Source: Clusia tigrina (Eukaryota; Arthropoda; Insecta; Diptera; Clusiidae). From it: a DNA stretch of 64,000 nucleotides. Every line of letters begins with the position of its first letter. Within the stretch, counting starts at the first letter, position 1. A model generated the notes under the pieces. It was given only the letters and a program-made list of their open reading frames with translations. It ran no database searches and was not told the DNA's origin. The translations under genes were made by a program, and so were the position numbers. The stretch covers positions 226,100,194 through 226,164,193 of the forward strand of contig OV050031.1 of the NCBI GenBank assembly GCA_920105625.2. Reading direction: 5' to 3'. Shown here piece after piece: positions 12,330-25,800 of the stretch.

Positions 12330-15240
12330 ATTATTTTAATTGATTAAATTTGCACCGAAAATGTTAAAATTATCAATGAAAAATTGCCTAAAAATATTAA
12401 AGAAAGTACCATGTTCTCAAAATTATATTCCTTTCCACCACTGTTCAGGGAGGAATTGCTGGTAGCTCAATGATAGAGTTCAGTGATTTCTAAATGGGGT
12501 TTCAAAGATTCAAAGAAGGCAAAATCATTACCATGCAAACTCCTGAGACAGTGCTTCTCCTAGAGACAAAAAATTTGGATGTGCTTTCTGCCAAAATCTC
12601 TAGAAACACATGGAACAAAGTACCTTAATTGGAAAAACAAGCTTTGGATGACAATTGAATCTGTTTAAATCCCAACTCTGTTTGAATTGTTAAAGTTCTC
12701 TTCTAGGCTCTAGAATAAAGTTGCCTTGATCCAAAGAAAGCATCGGTTAGTATTACTTCTTGAGGATGGTTATTAAGATAAGACTCGATTAGTGACCCCA
12801 CAACACTCCGCCAAATAGGAACAACATTTCTGTAGACCATAAATCGAGGTTATTTTTGATTTTTGTAATAAAATCTTCTGTTTGATTTTTGTCACTTTGG
12901 GACTGGGCATGTAGCAAAGCATCTTCCACACTTACTTGTCACGAATGAATCAAGTTTTTGAACAATAATCGTAAGATTGGGGCTCCTACATAGAACAAAC
13001 ACAAAGGTCTTGTTATGTCCATCGACAGCTGAATGGATTGATTCCCCACTCTTCTGACTAAACAAACGTAACCTGTAATAAAAACCACATTAGAAAGGCG
13101 GTCGACTTACTGCCACAGAAACAGTCGTTCTCACATCACTCGAAACCTGCTTTTAATTCTGGAGCAAGAACAAATTTATTGCTCACGATTGTGGTGCGAA
13201 GAATAATGCGTGAGCTTCGTTTGACCAGTTCAATAACAAACAAAATATGATAATAACATAAAAATTGTGCCACTTAACAACATGCAGAATAGTGAAAATA
13301 GTGAGGGGAATATCACTGTCATAAATAATCGCAACTATTGCAGTACGGGAGAAGGCCAGGAGGCTGGGAGCGAGGCACATGAAACCAGTTTCGCAACCAC
13401 ACAAACACCTTTGAGGACGGGCATTTCATACTGGTACACCGCGTAGAAAGTAACCACAAACCACTCAAGCCCAGTCAGTCAGTCCGCGGAGTGTTGGGGC
13501 AGGTAGCAGTAACACCACAACACAACACAGCACGACAACAACAACAATGGAAACAACAACAATAGCAATAAAAAACAATAGCAACAGCAACAATAGAAAC
13601 ACCGACATCCAACAAACCCAAAGAGTCATGATCAGTTCAATCAGGCATTGAGTTAAGGCCAAGAACTCGCATGGTAACTCATTCATGCCTGGCCAACAAC
13701 AACCTGTCACTGAGCTGGAACGGGCGTGGAGGAACAATAACTCACACACACACACACACACACATGCACTCACTCACTTATTAACTAATGCAACCTGTTT
13801 GCCGCAGAAGTTCCAAATAAATAAATCACACCAAAATGAACTTCAAATGAGGTAAGCATGGGTCAGCCGAGCGCAGCAGGAGAAGGCAGGCAACATAACA
13901 GCGTTTATTGGAATTTGTGTTATTTCCATTGCTCACTTACGCGCACGCATGCACACAACAAGCAACAACAACAAAAGCACGGGGAAAGGGTAAGCAGGGG
14001 AAAGGCTACCAGAGCTGACGATGATGGTAGGAGTATTAGGAAAACCTGTTGAATTGCTTTGGGCCCGTCAAAATGTTCTGACCCACAACATTCCCTCACA
14101 AATTGTTTACGGAAATTTCACTTTTTAGACATTTTATTGCCAAATCACGCATTTTCAGATTTATTTACGCCTCTTTTTGTTAACTTTTGTTGTTGTTCCA
14201 ATTCAGATGCACTCGCGGCGAGTGCAGCAGCAAAAGAAGAGAAGGAGATAAAAACGAAGAGTTTCTTGCCTGCATACATGCGTCAATTCAAACCGTTGCA
14301 CATCTGAATAGATTTGTTTGCTATTTTCAGTTGCCGCACACTCGAAAATATTTAATTAAAAACTAGCGGTTTTTTACTTTTATTTTCTATATTAACGGTG
14401 ATAATCTTTCGGCAGAATTGCAATTGCGTTCTAAACGGTGCAAAGTGATTTGCTTACTTCGCCGCACTTTACGCGAGGCACGAACACGAACAATTCAACC
14501 GACTTCAAAATCCCAACTGAACTGAATGCAAAGCTTCGAGGCGCGCTCGTTTCCAAACACGGAAAAGCTGCAAACATGTGTGTGCGTGTTGTTGTTTTTG
14601 TTTTTGTTTCGGCGCTGATTGTCTTTCAGCTTATGCATTGGATTGTGAGACCGGCTTGGAACAGTGTTGTCAACGCAATGATTTTCAAATTTCTTTCGCC
14701 TTCAAATGTGACAAGTACGTTATTAGAGATGAGATCCATGCTTTCTAGAGAGTTGGCAACATTGGCAACAAATATTATGTTCAGATTGATATTTGTATAT
14801 AAGAAAAACCATAAAATGTTGGAATTCGCCGATCCAAGTCCCTAAATAGTTATGGTGAATCAATCCCAACTAGTTAAGGATAGTCTGTTCGCCTAGTTTT
14901 GCCATTAGTCGCATACAAATGTTAAAATAAGCGACCTTTTAGCGAGTTGAGTGTGGTGAATCGAGCCTTTTGTGTAAGAATGCTCCGAAATTGCTATTTT
15001 TACGAATAGTCTATGAAGATTAAAAATCACAAAAAAATATGTTCAATTCCACGTTTTAACATATTCGGGGGAAAGTTTGTGACACCGGAAAAGGGAAGTT
15101 TGCTGAATACCTCTGAAACTAAGGAAAGTAACACAATGATGCTCGCATGCATATGCATACGAAGAGTAGCAAAACGAGTGGTGAAAATGGTATCCCAATT
15201 CACCACCAAGTATTCAGCTACACCACAACTAGAGTATACA
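12330..15240. other. Intergenic with microsatellites, no gene seen
   Basis: Contains a (CA)n run at about 13743-13764 and AAC/CAA-rich DNA at 13520-13600. The open frame at 14438-14845 has no recognisable domain or splice context. Confidence 0.35.
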
Positions 15241-15244
15241 GAGT

Positions 15245-15420
15245 AAAGAAACTTAAACGTCAAACGGCAAAGCAGCGAAATAAAGCTGACGGACGTTGTA
15301 CATGAATCCACTGCAAATCGTGTTGAATCCACTCAGAATCGTGGTGAATCCACTCAAAATCGTGTTGTGTCCGCTACGGACGCTGGCAGCGAAAAAGAGT
15401 TTATTTTCTCTGTGTTCTCT
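15245..15420 (+). repeat. Dispersed repeat X, copy 2
   Basis: Same element and orientation as 9551-9770: CTTAAACGTCAAAC, three 21-bp internal units, the CGCTACGGACGCTGGCAGCG block and a TTCTCTGTGTTCTCTG end. It differs in the number and sequence of internal units. Flanks are unrelated to copy 1, which shows mobility or dispersal; I find no clear target-site duplication. Confidence 0.75.
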
Positions 15421-15600
15421 GACCACAACTACTTCCAATTTGAATTAAGTGTTGAGATGATCAACGCCGCAAATCTATATTCCATTCAATCATGATCGCA
15501 GTAAAATGTTTATAGCGCCCTTTGACTTTTCCGTATCACACATTCTTACAAGTGACATCACATTATTGAGAAACCCTTCTTATTGCACCCATACACTTAC

Positions 15601-17441
15601 CTCTGATGACCTAGCTCGTCCAGATAGGAGCTCGCATACATGCCGGATAGGCCATGCAGCTGGCTGGTGAAACTAATCGACACAGTGTATGAAGTGGAGA
15701 GATACAGCAGCTCATCCAATTCAATGATTAGCAGTTCCCGTTTCGCGCTCCTGTAATATTTTCTGATGCGTATGCGCATGCGTGTCATCATGCTTAGTAT
15801 ACTGAGGTTCTCCACTTCCACATCCTTTGCGTGCATGACAATAAGATTCGTTACGTTCAACGCCTCCACCTGCACGGATACAGTGCCGGGGCAAGTTTTG
15901 GTCTTCAGATCAGGATGCAAGTAGACCCGATATTTGGTGGCAAGCAATTCGGTGGGCAGGCGATACAGGATCTTAAATAGGGGAGTTCTGGTATCGAATC
16001 ATGACAATCGGGAGCGACTAACTCGAGAGGTATATTTGATATCGATTTTGCATCGCGAGTATCATGATTCGATTCCTGATGTGAAGTTGACTAATTTCGT
16101 ACTGAAATATGGTGTAATGATAGATGTGTACAATTTGATATGGCGTCGATAACCCGATAAGCGACTACCATTCCCTCGCCGGTGCCTTTAGGAAATTTAC
16201 AGTTATCACTTTGTGGTAAATTAATAAACCCCCAAACCCCATAAACTTTTATCATATAATTTTAAAACGTTCCGTTATTGTTTATTGCGATATTCTGTGA
16301 AGTTGCACTAATCGTATGGACTAACAGACCCGTAAGTGACCTGCGCAGCCTTTGTACCACCTTTGACTGTATTGCTAATTTGGTATCGGAATCCCCGGAT
16401 ATATTCAGAACTGGCAACGGCTCTGATGCCGAAGTCGTTGTGCTCGAAGTTGTCGTGGTTGTCGACACTAATTCCTGTATATATAATTCCAATATCTCCA
16501 GTTTCTGTTTCATTTCCTGTATTTCCGAGAGCCTTTTGGAATTTATGACCGCCAATATTGTCACAGTGACCAGCAGGCAGGTGGCCACAAGACTCAGGAA
16601 GGCGGCAACTCTTCTCGCGGTGCATTTTTCTAAAGATTGGATCTTTTTAGTTTATTTTCCTAGCAAGTGATGACGCAAAATCGTTACCCCTGATTCTGGA
16701 GGCTATGCTGGGCTTCATGATTTCTGGTTGACGCTGCTACAGCCGCGATTGAATGAGGACTGATACTGAACATTTCGGCGGTTTACCCACTAAGCATATA
16801 TCGCAATTGCAAATTTCTCTTATCGGGTCTTAATCGTTATGATAAAATTCAATTAGTACACACGCCGCCTCAATTGCCCCGATCAAACCCGTGTGAAAAT
16901 GGTCCGAAAATTATTCTAAACAAATGACTGAGCTATTCACAGAAATGAGTCCAAAGTGCAAGTGACTCAGAGGCTCGGAGGAATCGAGGTACTTAAGCTA
17001 TCATACTCTTCGTGTAGGAAACTAATTTGTGTGACTCACTCACCTCTTCTGGGTCCGGTAGTCCTGGCGGCAGCAATGTGGGCCAGGGAAATTCCGTTGT
17101 TGTTGTTGTTGTGTTGGATGGCGCTGTGGATGATGTGTTGGATGGCGCAGTGGATGATGTGTTGGAAGAGGGTGTAGTGATTGTTGTCGTGAGAGGAGTA
17201 GTAGGCTTCTCTGAAGTTGGTGAAACCGTCGAAATCTTGTCCAACTTGTCCAAAGTATCTCGCAGTTCCTCCTGCAGGTCGGCTTTTTGAACGGCCAGAA
17301 CAATGGTCGAAATACAGAAAGCCAGTGAGGCCACGCCGAGGAATATTGCCACGTTCTTAGCAGTGAACACTACGAATGAAGGTGGTAATGTTCGTAATAT
17401 GTCCTTTGCCTAAGGAACACATCTGCCGACTTACCTGGCAT
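15601..17441 (-). CDS. M1 aminopeptidase 5' exons with two alternative membrane-anchor leaders; catalytic exons absent
   Basis: Three N-terminal pieces of an M1 aminopeptidase. Leader 1: 17435-17441 (ATG CCA G, GTAAGT donor) plus 17044-17369, giving 111 aa with an uncleaved-anchor-like helix and a Thr/Ser-rich mucin-type stalk holding 24-bp coding repeats. Leader 2: 16688-16718 plus 16361-16629, giving 100 aa with a different anchor and a Thr-rich stalk. Both end in phase 0 and can join 15601-15971, a 371-nt exon (YRLPTEL, YLHPDL) of exactly the length of exon 2 in genes B and C, ending at a perfect GTAAGT donor in the phase of exon 2 of gene A. No further M1 exon occurs before gene A. Either these are alternative 5' ends of gene A across a 12.6-kb intron, or they are a truncated duplicate. 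Frames are intact. Confidence 0.7.
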
Positions 17442-17862
17442 TGTGGCAGAATTTTTGCAGTTACCCGTAAATTTGGTTGCTCCGATATCTTCCGTGCCTA
17501 TAAGCTTGAAAAGTTAAATCAACCCACCACTTTGCACTCAATATCCAGACTGCATTTGGCCTTCCCCACACCTATCCACGAAAGGTGTATATTGGCTCAA
17601 GCAACTATCCAATATTGTATCGGCGGGTATCGAGGGAGGAGCGCTATACTGGTTTATTGGTTAAATGCGGTGGGGCAATTTATCGAGTAAACACACTAAA
17701 ATTTCACTATATGTACATATGTACCCGTTCATTTTATTGTCTCAACTGCCGTGTTATCAAAACAAAGTTGTTGTAATTGAAGGTTGTTCTGATAAAGTTT
17801 CCAATTGCCCTTTAAAACGGCGAAAGATAACCTGAAGTGGCCTAGATGGGACTAGGGGAAAT

Positions 17863-20800
17863 TCATTGCCGTTGCTTGGCCAACCACCTGGCCACCTTAT
17901 CCTTGTTCTGCTGCAGCCACTCGATGTTGTACTTCACCGTCTCCATGGCTTGCTTGCGGGCTGCCGTACCTGCTCCCGCCTCTGGATACTTTTCAAAGAA
18001 ATCCCTCATTTCCTGCAGCTTCGTCTCAGTGGCGAAGCGTTCGGTGAGGGTGGGAATCATGCGGCCCAAATAGCGTTCATTTAAACCGAAGCGCTGGACC
18101 AGGTCGGGCCAACGCTCTCGCACATATTCCCAAACGACGTGCTCGCCCACGGCGTTGACGGCAATGTTCTGTACGCAGCGGAAGTAGTCCTGACGTCTCA
18201 CGTAGCTCTCATTCGCAGCCAAATCGAGGAACCTGCGGTAGAAACATATTAGCAGGGGTTGGGAATAGTCCTCAATGTTTTCCACCATGTTCCTTTTGCA
18301 ATTTGTTTGGAAACAACAGCGAACTTGGAGGAAACAGAAAGGCTGCATATTCCGTACCGTGGAGACGGAGGCAAGGAATTGTAATCAGTGTAGTGGGGAT
18401 ATGGTATGAGATATGAACACAGGGGCAGGGGCGCTGCAAATAATGGGCCAAATGCATAGTTGGCGATTTCTAATTGTATGAGTGTGTCGTTATATCCGTC
18501 CGTAACGTCCATAGGATTCAATTTAGCAATATATTTGTCTGTCTCTCCCTATCGATATACACTCGTATGACACCAGCTAATTCACGCAATCACTCCAAGC
18601 CATCTGCACATGCATCCTTGTTTCTACCAATCGACTTATGAAATTTGCATGAGGTCAGCCAGAGCAGAGTTACAACTCCTTGTGGCCAAGCCCCATGATA
18701 CCCAACTACGATTTACCTGTGTAACAGCCAAGGCACACGCACAGCTGAGAGGCCATACATCAGAGTGTTCTTCTCGCTGGCATCCTCTTCGGCTATAAAT
18801 AACTTCCACATACGGTCCCAAGTCTGTGGGTTGCCCATTTGCTGGATGCCATAATAGTACACGATTTCCCTCAGATCCGGTTCCAGGGAGTTTTGCGGGT
18901 TCATCAACCAAGCGTTGAACTTCAACGCCGCCTGCGACAAGCAGTCCGGCACACCAAGAGAGCATGCAGCATTCAAAATGGTTACTCGGAGGCGACTGCA
19001 AGTAAATATCATATTAGCTCACAAAACTGACTACAGAAACTGAAGGATCGCCTGACTTTCTAAGGTGATTATCTGCGCTCACGTTCCAGGTGACCTCTGC
19101 GTAGATCTTGGCTATCAAATTGCGTGCATACTTGAGGTACTCCACGTATGTGTCGGTGTACATTAGACTCAAGTGCAGCGCCTGCAGCTTCGAGGCGGCC
19201 ACATACCAGGGCACGAAGTCGGTCTCCTTCTCCAAATACCTCGTTATATCCAGAGCGACTTCGTAGGACAATTGACTGGCATCGGCCAGAGCGAAAATGT
19301 CATTGAAGAGATGGGCGCGGTCCGCTATTGAGAAACTCTGGAAATGATTTTTCAGCATTAATCGTGGTGGTTACAGGGGAATGGAAGTGGGGAAGATTAC
19401 CTCTGGTTCCGCCACCAAATCTTCTATGATTTGCTGCCACACAATGTCCTCATAGTTGACACGATAATAACCCACTTGGCCGATATTCAGTTTGAGCCAC
19501 TTTGCTTCACGCGGAACTGCTACTTGAACCTCACTCGCTGTGTAGTCAAACCATGTGCGTTGAATAGTGGAGTTTCCATCCAGATAAAATGTTATGGGTA
19601 TGGACCAAGTGTAGCTGAAGGAAAAAGAAACAGATCAGGCGACGATTCTTCAAACTGCTCTAAAAAACTCTGGGAGTCTAACTGGATATGACATAAACTC
19701 AAAAGAGACCTACTTAAATGCGGAGTCCTTATGAACACCCGCATAGTCCTCGATATTCGATAAGAATCGCTTCTGTGTCAATGTGAACGCATAAGGAGAG
19801 GAACGTTTCACTTGCACCACTGGTAGCCCCATCTGCTCAGTCCATGTGCGTATCATAAGTCTACGAGCAGGAAGGTGCATATAAAGAAAAACTAAAATAC
19901 TCGCAGTAATTCTGAACTCCAAATGTAGACGTACTTCACATCGAAGTCCAAGTCCATCGTTTCCACCTCCGTTATGAAGTCGTCAGTGACCGCATTCTGA
20001 AACTGGAATTTGGTCAAGTAACTCGTGACTGCCCGAGCGAATTTCTCGACTCCCACCGCGTCTTCCAGCATGCGAATTACGGATGCGCCTTTTTCGTAGC
20101 TAATAGTGTCGAAGATTTCCGTGATCTGGTCGGGATTCTCAACGGTCTTGATAATAGGATGCGATGCGACGGATGCGTCGTACTTCATAACGCCCTGAAG
20201 AGCGTGGATCAAAAATTGATCCGTCTATAAAGAGATAGAAGCGGTTTAGTATTTGCCCTTCACTGGATCACTGGCAGCGGCAATCGTACCATGCCCCAAT
20301 CGTTGTGAACTTCATGAACACCCTTGTACTCCATGTAGCGGGCGAAGCCCTCGTTGAGCCACAGGTCATTCCACCACATCATGGTGACTGCAAGAATAGG
20401 ATCAGCAAAGATATCCACCGCTTTCTCCTATCACTTACCCAAGTCTCCGAACCACATGTGCGCCAACTCATGGGCCACCACATGAGCAATGCGCTGCTTG
20501 TTCCAACTCGAGCTGAAGCTGCGGTCATACAGCAGCGCAGTTTCGCGGTAGGTCACAAGGCCCCAGTGTTCCATGGCATTCGACACAAAGTCTGGAATGG
20601 CGGCCATGTCTGAGGAACGAAGAGTACAACAATCATTTTGGGAACTCATAATAGAGTAGGTAATCTTCTGCAGACTCACCAAGTTTCGGCAGCGGATACG
20701 CCACTTGGAAGTATTTAATATAGAACTCCGTCACAGCCACCGCAGTGTCCAGCGCGAAGTTCACCTTGTCCAACTGGTGTGCAGTGGCAAAAATTCGTAT

Positions 20801-22491
20801 ATCGAAGTTGCTGCCCAGGCCGTGCGTATCCACCGCTTTGGAATGGTGAGCGAAATCGGAGACAATGAAGCAGGCCAGGTACGTGCTCATGGGCACACTC
20901 CGATTGAAGTACACCTCAGTCAACGCGCCCTGATTCTTCTCATGCTAGTTGAGTAAACTGTATAAATAGAAGGAAAATCTCGGCCGCCCCTCACGTCAAC
21001 TTACATCTACGTTCATGTTGGACAATGCATGATATCCGCCGTCTTTGGGATGGACCAGGGTGATGTCGAAAGTGGCCTTCATCGCGGGCTCATCGAAGCA
21101 GGGAAAGGCCTGGCGCGCATAGGTGGGTTCGAACTTAGATGTAGCAATCCTCCTGCAGGAGAAGGAAGCAATCGAGTATTAAAGAAAAGTAGTAAAGTGT
21201 ACTGCGGGGCAGTGTATAAAAACACGAAAAACCTTGCATACTTTTGGGCTTATTCGAAATGAGCGAATGCAAAGCAGCGATTTTTTTTATCTGTTTCTTG
21301 TTTTCAACTGAATTCGTACTTCTTAAAGCACAACTTTGGTTCGAAACTGATTCAAAATCACTGCTCTGCATTTCGTAGTGAAGGAAGAGCTCACCTGAGC
21401 TCCTGTTTCGGCGTTAGATACGAGCTGCTGTACAATCCCACAATCTTGTTCTGCATCTGGCCATCGAACACTATGCCCACTTTAACAGCGGTATCCTTTC
21501 GCAGCACTTCCACCATGTGAACGATCAGGAACTCTCGAACTGGGTCCAATTCTATGCTTTGCACCTCCAGATTTATCCCATTGGTACCCACGACGTAGAC
21601 ATGGTTTATGCTCAACTTATGAGAGTGCAAAATGATTTGTTTGGTGGCTGCATGCACGTCGACATGGATGAGCTCCTGGCCTGTAAAGTTGCCGGTGAGT
21701 ATGTCGGGATGCAGGTACAAATCGTAGTGTGTTGGCCACAATGAGTGGGGCAGTCGGTAATCCACCTGAAGAGTATTGAGGTTAGTAAGGAGCAATGCTT
21801 CTGAAAGGTTTGTAAGCATAAACTGGTCTAGAGAAGATCGATAAAATGGGTGTAGATGGACTACGGCTAGGAGAATGAGTGAGTTAGACGAGGATCATGC
21901 CTAAACATGATACTTTTTAGAACACTTTTGTCAATTATTCTTGTGATTTTTACTCCTCCTGACACCATGAGAGTTGGGGTTACTGAGTACTGCCAACTCA
22001 AGTATTCGACCGGCAGATATCATACTTGTGAAACCCTCATGGGGTCCGTATACCAGTTGGAAGATTCCACACACTACTGGATGTATCCCAGCAGATAAGT
22101 AGGAAGCTATTGAGTACCTTCAGTTGTGAATACTCCTTTGATGATACCTTCTCACATAGCAACACTAAATCACTATCAATGTGCTACACAAAGTATTCAA
22201 GATTACAATCGAGGATTAACACCTCGCGCTGTCTACAAATTTGCTCAGCGCAGCGCTTGAAGGTATCGAGTTGCAACACTAATCGATAATCCCTGCCAAT
22301 CAACCCTTATCAGAATAATTCGCTTAAACACACAATAAATCACTCAAAGTAGATTGTTCCCTGGGCTCCAAAAGCCCTTCCAGACACACACTTCTTTACG
22401 TTACCTGTACCGCCACAGTCCCTCCGGCTATCGAGCAGAGCACTGCTGCCCAGCAGAGTATTATGAGCGGAGTATGCGGGATTTCCGGCAT
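17863..22491 (-). CDS. Gene B: secreted-type M1 aminopeptidase, 906 aa
   Basis: Exons (minus): 22405-22491, 21395-21765, 21005-21152, 20680-20944, 20439-20609, 20290-20387, 19935-20224, 19714-19860, 19401-19614, 19057-19337, 18717-18995, 17863-18232. All phases close. The start is the ATG at 22491, opening a 29-residue hydrophobic leader that runs straight into the N-domain ([11 protein letters not shown]). There is no stalk and no C-terminal hydrophobic GPI signal, so I infer a secreted, soluble enzyme. Catalytic motifs: NAMEH in place of GAMEN, HELAH (about residue 338) and NEGF supplying the third zinc ligand; a conserved [12 protein letters not shown] lies further on. It ends in a helical C-domain (WLAKQRQ). 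Poly(A) signal AATAAA on the minus strand at about 17731-17736. Exon 10 has a weak GTCAGG donor. Tandem paralogue of genes A and C; a CGATAAG GATA motif lies about 155 bp upstream of the ATG. Confidence 0.93.
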
Positions 22492-22814
22492 TTTTAAGCT
22501 AATCACAGGTCGAAGTTGCCAAAATTCCAAACTGCTACTGGCAAAGTGAATCGAAACTACTCCAGAAGTAATCATAAAGTCAACGCATATAATCGATTCA
22601 CGCATATCTGCATCGAATGGTCAGAGTCCTCAGCTTAGCTAATCTTATCGAGGGCCATAAAGTGAGATATTTCGAGCTGCGTACGCCACCCACACTTAAG
22701 CAATTCCCATGCCCTTACATAGCCTTTTATCACACTGCATATTGAGACGTAGACAGACAGAGAAAGGAACCGAGAGGGGGAGAGAAATGTTTGTCGATTC
22801 TTACAAATATAAAT

Positions 22815-22820
22815 CTTTAT
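22815..22820 (-). terminator. Poly(A) signal of gene C
   Basis: AATAAA on the minus strand about 45 nt past the gene C stop codon. It lies about 320 bp upstream of the gene B start, so B and C are tightly packed head to tail. Confidence 0.6.
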
Positions 22821-22864
22821 TGCCCTCTGCTTTTACAAGTTTCTTATAGAAAAATCTGTTCTTG

Positions 22865-25800
22865 TTATTGTTGTTGTTTCTCCAACCATCCAGCAATGCT
22901 GGCGCGATTGTTCTGCAGCCACACAATGTTGTTCTTCACAGTCTCCAGAGCACGCACACGTGCGGCCGACCCAGCACCAGCCTCGGGATACTTGGCGAAG
23001 AAGTGCTCCATTTCCTCGAGTTTCGTTTGCGAGGAGAAGCGCCCGGTTATCGATGGTATCATGTTGCCCAGGTAGCGTTCATTCAGACCGAAACGCTCCA
23101 CCAAATCGGGCCAGTGTTCACGCACGTAGTCCCAGACAATGGGTTCACCGATTGGATTGGCAGCGATGTTCTGCAAGCAGGAGAAGTAGTCCTGGCCGCG
23201 TACGTGCTGCTCGTCCCAAGCCAAATCGACAAATCTGCAAAAATCAAGCGACAATATTTGAAATGCAAAAAGAAGAATAGCAACACTACTGGGCACGAAC
23301 CGGCTCAAGATCCAAGGCACCTCCACTCCAGACAAACCGTACATCAACTTCGACTTTTCACTGGCGTCTGCCTCCTTCAAAAACAGATCCCACATCGTCT
23401 TCCAGATTTGCTCCTCGCCCACCGCCTTCATGCCGTAATAGTACACGGTTTCGCGCACATCTGGGTGGGGCCGCTCGGACGGTTTCTCCAGCCACTGCTT
23501 GAAACGAGTAGATGCCTCGCTGAGACACTCGTCCAGGCCAAGGGAACAGGCGGAGCCGAGAATGGTCACACGCAAACGGCTACAAAAGAGTTTTATGTAA
23601 AATGCGGAAAGTTCACTCCGTGGGCGGAAGAAACGTTTGTGGACTTACTTTGTAAGATGGTTCTCTCCCACTGTCCAGGTGACCTCCTGGTAAATGGGGC
23701 TGATCAGCTCCTTAGCATAGCTGTTGAAGTTCACGAAAGTGTCGGTGAACATCAGTTTGCGGTTCAGTGACGTCAGTTTCGCGGCGGCCACGCTCCAAGG
23801 CACGTACTCCGATTCTTTGCTCAGATATTTCGTCATACCCAAAGCGACATCGTATGCGAGCTGCGTGGAGTCCGCTAGCGAGAAAGCATCGTTCAGCAGG
23901 CACGCCCGATCGCCTACGGAGAACACGCTTGGATTGGTCATCAACCTGGCGGCCAAATTTTCCCACATGGCCAACGGATAATTAACCCGATAATAGCCCA
24001 CTTGGTCGGAGTTGAACTTAATCCAGTCAACCGCACTTGGCAAGTTGATGGTGACTGGGAACGTGAAAAGAGAAAGAGGAAGATCTCCGATAAACTCTCA
24101 ACAGCTTAATAAAGATTTGCGATCAGCGGCATGTGCTTCGAATATCGCCCGACGCCACTTACTTTCCGCTTGATTCCAGTAAAACCAAGTTCGGCCCACG
24201 TCAGAATCAACATTCGTCTTGTATGTAATTGGAATGGACCAAGTGTAGCTGAGGCGACATAAAATGAGGCGATAAAAGCGAATCTCATTGTTAAAATTGT
24301 GTTGACTCACTTGAATGGCGAATCAGTGTAGCTGCCCTGGTAGTCGTCTGGGTTGGAGAAGAAGCGATTCTGGGATAGTTTGAATTGTGTTGGAGACAGT
24401 TGAGTCACTTGCACCACTGGGAAACCCATTTGTTCCGTCCAAGTACGCATAATGTCGGTGACGTTAAAGCCCAAACCCAGTTCATCGATTACCGCCAAGA
24501 AGTCACCGGTGACCGCGTTCTTGTACTTGAACTTATTCAGATAGTTCGTAACTGCCAGACGGAAATTTTCCGGTTCCAGAAAGTCCTCCAACATGCGAAT
24601 GATAGATGAACCCTTCGAGTAGGTAATGGTGTCGAAGATTTCCGTGATCTGGTCGGGATTGGTGACGGGTTGTATAATCGGATGTGAGCCCAGAGTGGCA
24701 TCCAAGCTCAAAACGCCGTGCAGCGTAGCAATGATGAATTGCTCTTGCTAAGTGGGGAGAGAGTACGAATGATGTTTATGTCATAGATCATCTGAGCAGA
24801 CATTACCATCTTCCATTCCGGATACAGGGACTCGACGCCTTTGTTCTCTATGTAACTGGCAAATCCCTCGTTTAGCCACAAGTCATTCCACCACATCATG
24901 GTAACTGAGGAAAACAATTCAAAAACGTAATTCGTAAATTGGTGGAGGACGAGGAATACGTACCCAAATTGCCGAACCACATATGAGCAAATTCATGAGC
25001 TATAACGCTGGCCACCCGCTGTTTATTAGCCGTCGAGCTGACAGTCTCATCGTACAGCAAGGCGGTTTCACGGTAAGTAACCAAGCCCCAATGCTCCATG
25101 GCTCCCGACACGAAGTCCGGAATGGCGGCCATATCTGAAAGGAAAATGATGGCTCTGTCCAGTGAGATGGAAAATGCAATGCAACGCTAGTACCTAGTTT
25201 GGGTAGGGGGTACTCGATTTGGAAGTAGTCAATGTAGTACTCAATAACTGCCTTGCCCACTTCTAGAGCAAAGTCCACTTTGTCCAATTGGGCAGGCGTG
25301 GCAAACACACGCATTTCAAAGTTCTTGCCTATTCCTTTGGTGTCGATGTCAACCGATTTTTGAGCGAAATCGGAGACAATGAAGCAGGCCAGGTACGTGC
25401 TCATGGGCACACTCCGATTGAAGTACACCTCAACCAACGCGCCCTGATGCTTCTCAACCTATTTGAGCAAACAGTATCAATGGATGGAAAATCTCTGCCG
25501 CTCCTCACGTCAACTTACGTCTGCGTTCATGTTGGACAACGCGTGATATCCGCCGTCATTCGGATGGGCCACTGTAATTTCGAAAGTGGCCTTCATGGCG
25601 GGCTCATCGAAGCAGGGAAAGGCCTGGCGCGCATAGGTGGGCTCGAACTTGGATGTAGCAATCCATCTGCGAACACAAACCAGAAATTAACACGAGTAAA
25701 GGGAGAACTGTTACGAAACTGATCGGTCGTACTTTCTGCTGTTGTCCGATGTCAGATAGGACGACCTATACAAGCCCACAATTTTGCCGACCATGGTTCC

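Noticed and set aside
9551..15420. Repeat X as a hAT element (end resembles CAGAGAAC...)
   Set aside because: No 8-bp target-site duplication found at either copy and the inverted ends are imperfect; left unclassified.
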